The notes beneath the pieces were generated by a model that did no database searches, was not told the DNA's origin, and saw only the letters and a list, made by a program, of their open reading frames with translations. Source: RGIG4576 sp964613095 (GTDB lineage Bacteria > Bacteroidota > Bacteroidia > Bacteroidales > Muribaculaceae). From it: a stretch of DNA of 25,379 nt. Shown here one piece after another: positions 23,778 to 25,379 of this stretch. The translations under genes and the position numbers were made by a program. Position 1 is the stretch's first letter, and every line of letters begins with the position of its first letter. The DNA is taken from contig CAZTFX010000031.1 in the NCBI GenBank assembly GCA_964613095.1, forward strand, positions 1 through 25,379. The letters are read 5' to 3'.

Positions 23778-25379
23778 CTATTCTCTATTCATTTGTTTTT
23801 TAAAGGTATCCACAAACTTCAATGCAACCTTAATACGACGGAATGCACCACCCTTTTCTTTTGAAACTTCCACATTATAGTTATAGTCAATATTTGCTCC
23901 GGTTGTATTAAATGTTCCGGTCTTCAAATACTCCCCAACACCATAGGCACGCATTAATGCAAGTTCTTCATTAGAACGGATTCCTTTTTGTTTTGTTACA
24001 GTCATCGTAGTTAATTCTCCATTTTGAGTAGCAATTTGATCAATCAAATCACCATATTCTCCCTTATATCTCAACATACCCATAATAGGCGCAGCATCGG
24101 CAGAACCGGTAATATTTATAATCACTTTACCACAATCATTCAAATATTTTGCAAAATCGCCCTGCATAGATTTTTCAATCAAATTTAATAATTGCATAGC
24201 AGCGTTAGATTCAGTTGCTACATATTTTCCTAACTTAAAGTCATCACGTTCACTAAATTCTTCTTCTACTTGATAAACATAGTTTACATTATAGTTTAGA
24301 ATTTTATTTCCATCAGCATCATAATCATCTTCAACTTTAGTATCAACAGTAATGTGAGTATGATCAGAAAGCAATTGCTCTGTTTTAGCTTGCTCTAAAA
24401 TTTCCTGTTTCATAGTTTCCAAACGAGCAGCCTCAACATTAGCAAGTTGAATAACTTCTACCGGAACAAAATCATCTTGTTCAAATGTAATAGTTTTTCT
24501 ACTCTTATTATCAAATGAATAAACCTTTCCTGTGTGCTTATTACGTGCATCAGTATAAATTACCTCAAATTTATCATTCTCGTCAAGAGCATAAATAGTA
24601 TTGAAGAAATCAAGGTCATCAATATTCTTCAAGTCAGTCAAATCTGAAGAAGGTACTTCAAGATAAATAGAAGGCATATTCTTGAAATTAATCGCAAGTG
24701 CATTATCTTTTTCAACATATTGACCGATTGTAGCCCCATCTTCGTTAATTAAATTTCCTGCCATTTGTGACACAATATCATACTCCAATTGCAAAGCCAT
24801 TTTTGCACGACTTTCATCATTTACACGCTTACGATATTCCTCATCTGTTTCACCTTCAAGCATTTTAGCCCAATCAGCCATTTGAAGTTCAAGACTCTTT
24901 TTTAAACCCATTGTATGATATCTTTCTACTCCACTCAAAGTGTACACGCCCAAATAGCTATCTTTATAGAAAAATAATTGTTCTGCATTTGTATGGTTAT
25001 ACAACATGTCAAGACCTAACAAGTTGTTGGCATCTATAGCTATAATATAGTCAATCTCTGAAGTTAACAGATTAAGCATTTGAAAGTCTTTTCCTGCATT
25101 AACTATCAAATATTTACCTTCGGTATGGAAGATACAATTTTGAGCACCTTTTATCGATTTATAGCTTTTCTTTTCTTTCAAGTCATTTGCATTATAAACT
25201 TTCAAACTACCGTCAGCCAACAATACTGCAAACTCACGACAATTTTCAGAAAAATCAATATCAAGAACAGTCTGTTGAAATTCTAATACCTTACGACTTG
25301 CACCTCTTTCCAAATTAAAGACCTCAACCTTATCCCCTTCTAATAACAATGCGACATTCGCTTGTTTATTTATTTGTAT
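23778..25379 (-). CDS. Beta-propeller protein with divergent OmpA-like C-terminus, 5' end outside window
   Basis: The frame is open to the window edge, so the N-terminus and any signal peptide are missing; at least 530 residues remain. An internal TTG at 25349 is probably not the start, because upstream codons continue the same pattern (QANVALLLEGDKVEVFNLE). The first 150 residues look like WD40/YVTN-type blades: VLDIDFSENCREFAVLLADG, then SLKVYNANDLKE; IFHTEGKYLIVNAG. A charged helical segment follows (WAKMLEGETDEEYRKRVNDE). The final 120 residues read VIINITGSADAAP, RSNEELALMRAYGVGEYLK and FRRIKVALKF. These resemble the three landmarks of an OmpA-type peptidoglycan-binding domain (G-x-T/A-D, N-x-x-L-x-x-x-R-A-x-x-V-x-x-Y-L, R-R-x-x-x), with a large insertion between the first two. 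A hairpin separates it from the caspase gene. The role is inferred to be envelope scaffolding. Confidence 0.6.
   Translation of the reverse strand: MQINKQANVALLLEGDKVEVFNLERGASRKVLEFQQTVLDIDFSENCREFAVLLADGSLKVYNANDLKEKKSYKSIKGAQNCIFHTEGKYLIVNAGKDFQMLNLLTSEIDYIIAIDANNLLGLDMLYNHTNAEQLFFYKDSYLGVYTLSGVERYHTMGLKKSLELQMADWAKMLEGETDEEYRKRVNDESRAKMALQLEYDIVSQMAGNLINEDGATIGQYVEKDNALAINFKNMPSIYLEVPSSDLTDLKNIDDLDFFNTIYALDENDKFEVIYTDARNKHTGKVYSFDNKSRKTITFEQDDFVPVEVIQLANVEAARLETMKQEILEQAKTEQLLSDHTHITVDTKVEDDYDADGNKILNYNVNYVYQVEEEFSERDDFKLGKYVATESNAAMQLLNLIEKSMQGDFAKYLNDCGKVIINITGSADAAPIMGMLRYKGEYGDLIDQIATQNGELTTMTVTKQKGIRSNEELALMRAYGVGEYLKTGTFNTTGANIDYNYNVEVSKEKGGAFRRIKVALKFVDTFKKQMNRE

Overview
The window is an AT-rich chromosomal segment from a member of the Bacteroidota, most likely a Bacteroidales gut-type organism. 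The evidence is a Rho factor with a long charged insertion, a TonB-dependent receptor paired with a DUF4249 lipoprotein, the tgt-lptG pair, weak Shine-Dalgarno sequences, and several promoters of the phylum type (TTTG or TTG, 19 bp, TAnnTTTG). Genus and species cannot be fixed from the sequence. No tRNA, rRNA, insertion sequence, prophage or CRISPR array was seen.

Layout. (1) Positions 1-5964, plus strand: the tail of a small secreted protein; a lipoprotein gene that looks frameshifted (138-889); an exported papain-fold-like protein with a PKD-like domain; an unknown lipoprotein; then an outer-membrane TonB-dependent receptor and its DUF4249 lipoprotein partner. A bidirectional terminator at 5988-6021 closes this block. 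(2) 6057-8021, minus: rho, with a promoter and a leader of about 157 nt, divergent from (3) 8369-11269, plus: an exported LPP20-like protein and an exported transglutaminase-fold protein, each followed by a strong hairpin. (4) 11353-13661, minus: tgt followed 14 nt later by an LptF/LptG-family permease gene. (5) 13813-15971, plus: a clostripain-like (C11) lipoprotein and an MscS channel. (6) 16356-19989, plus: recJ and recQ, separated by one base. (7) 20038-25379, minus: a three-gene cluster transcribed as [beta-propeller plus OmpA-like protein, cut by the window end] then [TPR-caspase protein] then [LPP20/FlgT-like plus DUF4384 protein].

Much of the window is housekeeping: termination, tRNA queuosine modification, LPS transport, osmotic protection and recombination. 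The most interesting part is the number of exported cysteine-protease-fold and LPP20-like proteins. Blocks 1, 3, 5 and 7 encode four proteins with papain-like, transglutaminase, clostripain or caspase folds, all with export signals. Block 7 in particular looks like a periplasmic or envelope caspase module: a protease with TPR repeats, a partner with a DUF4384 domain, and a propeller protein whose C-terminus resembles a peptidoglycan-binding OmpA domain. Its function is unknown to me and is offered as the best candidate for an undescribed system. Other notable points are a Tgt without the three zinc cysteines, the apparent frameshift at about 372-380, and a terminator near 20000 that folds properly only in the minus-strand RNA.
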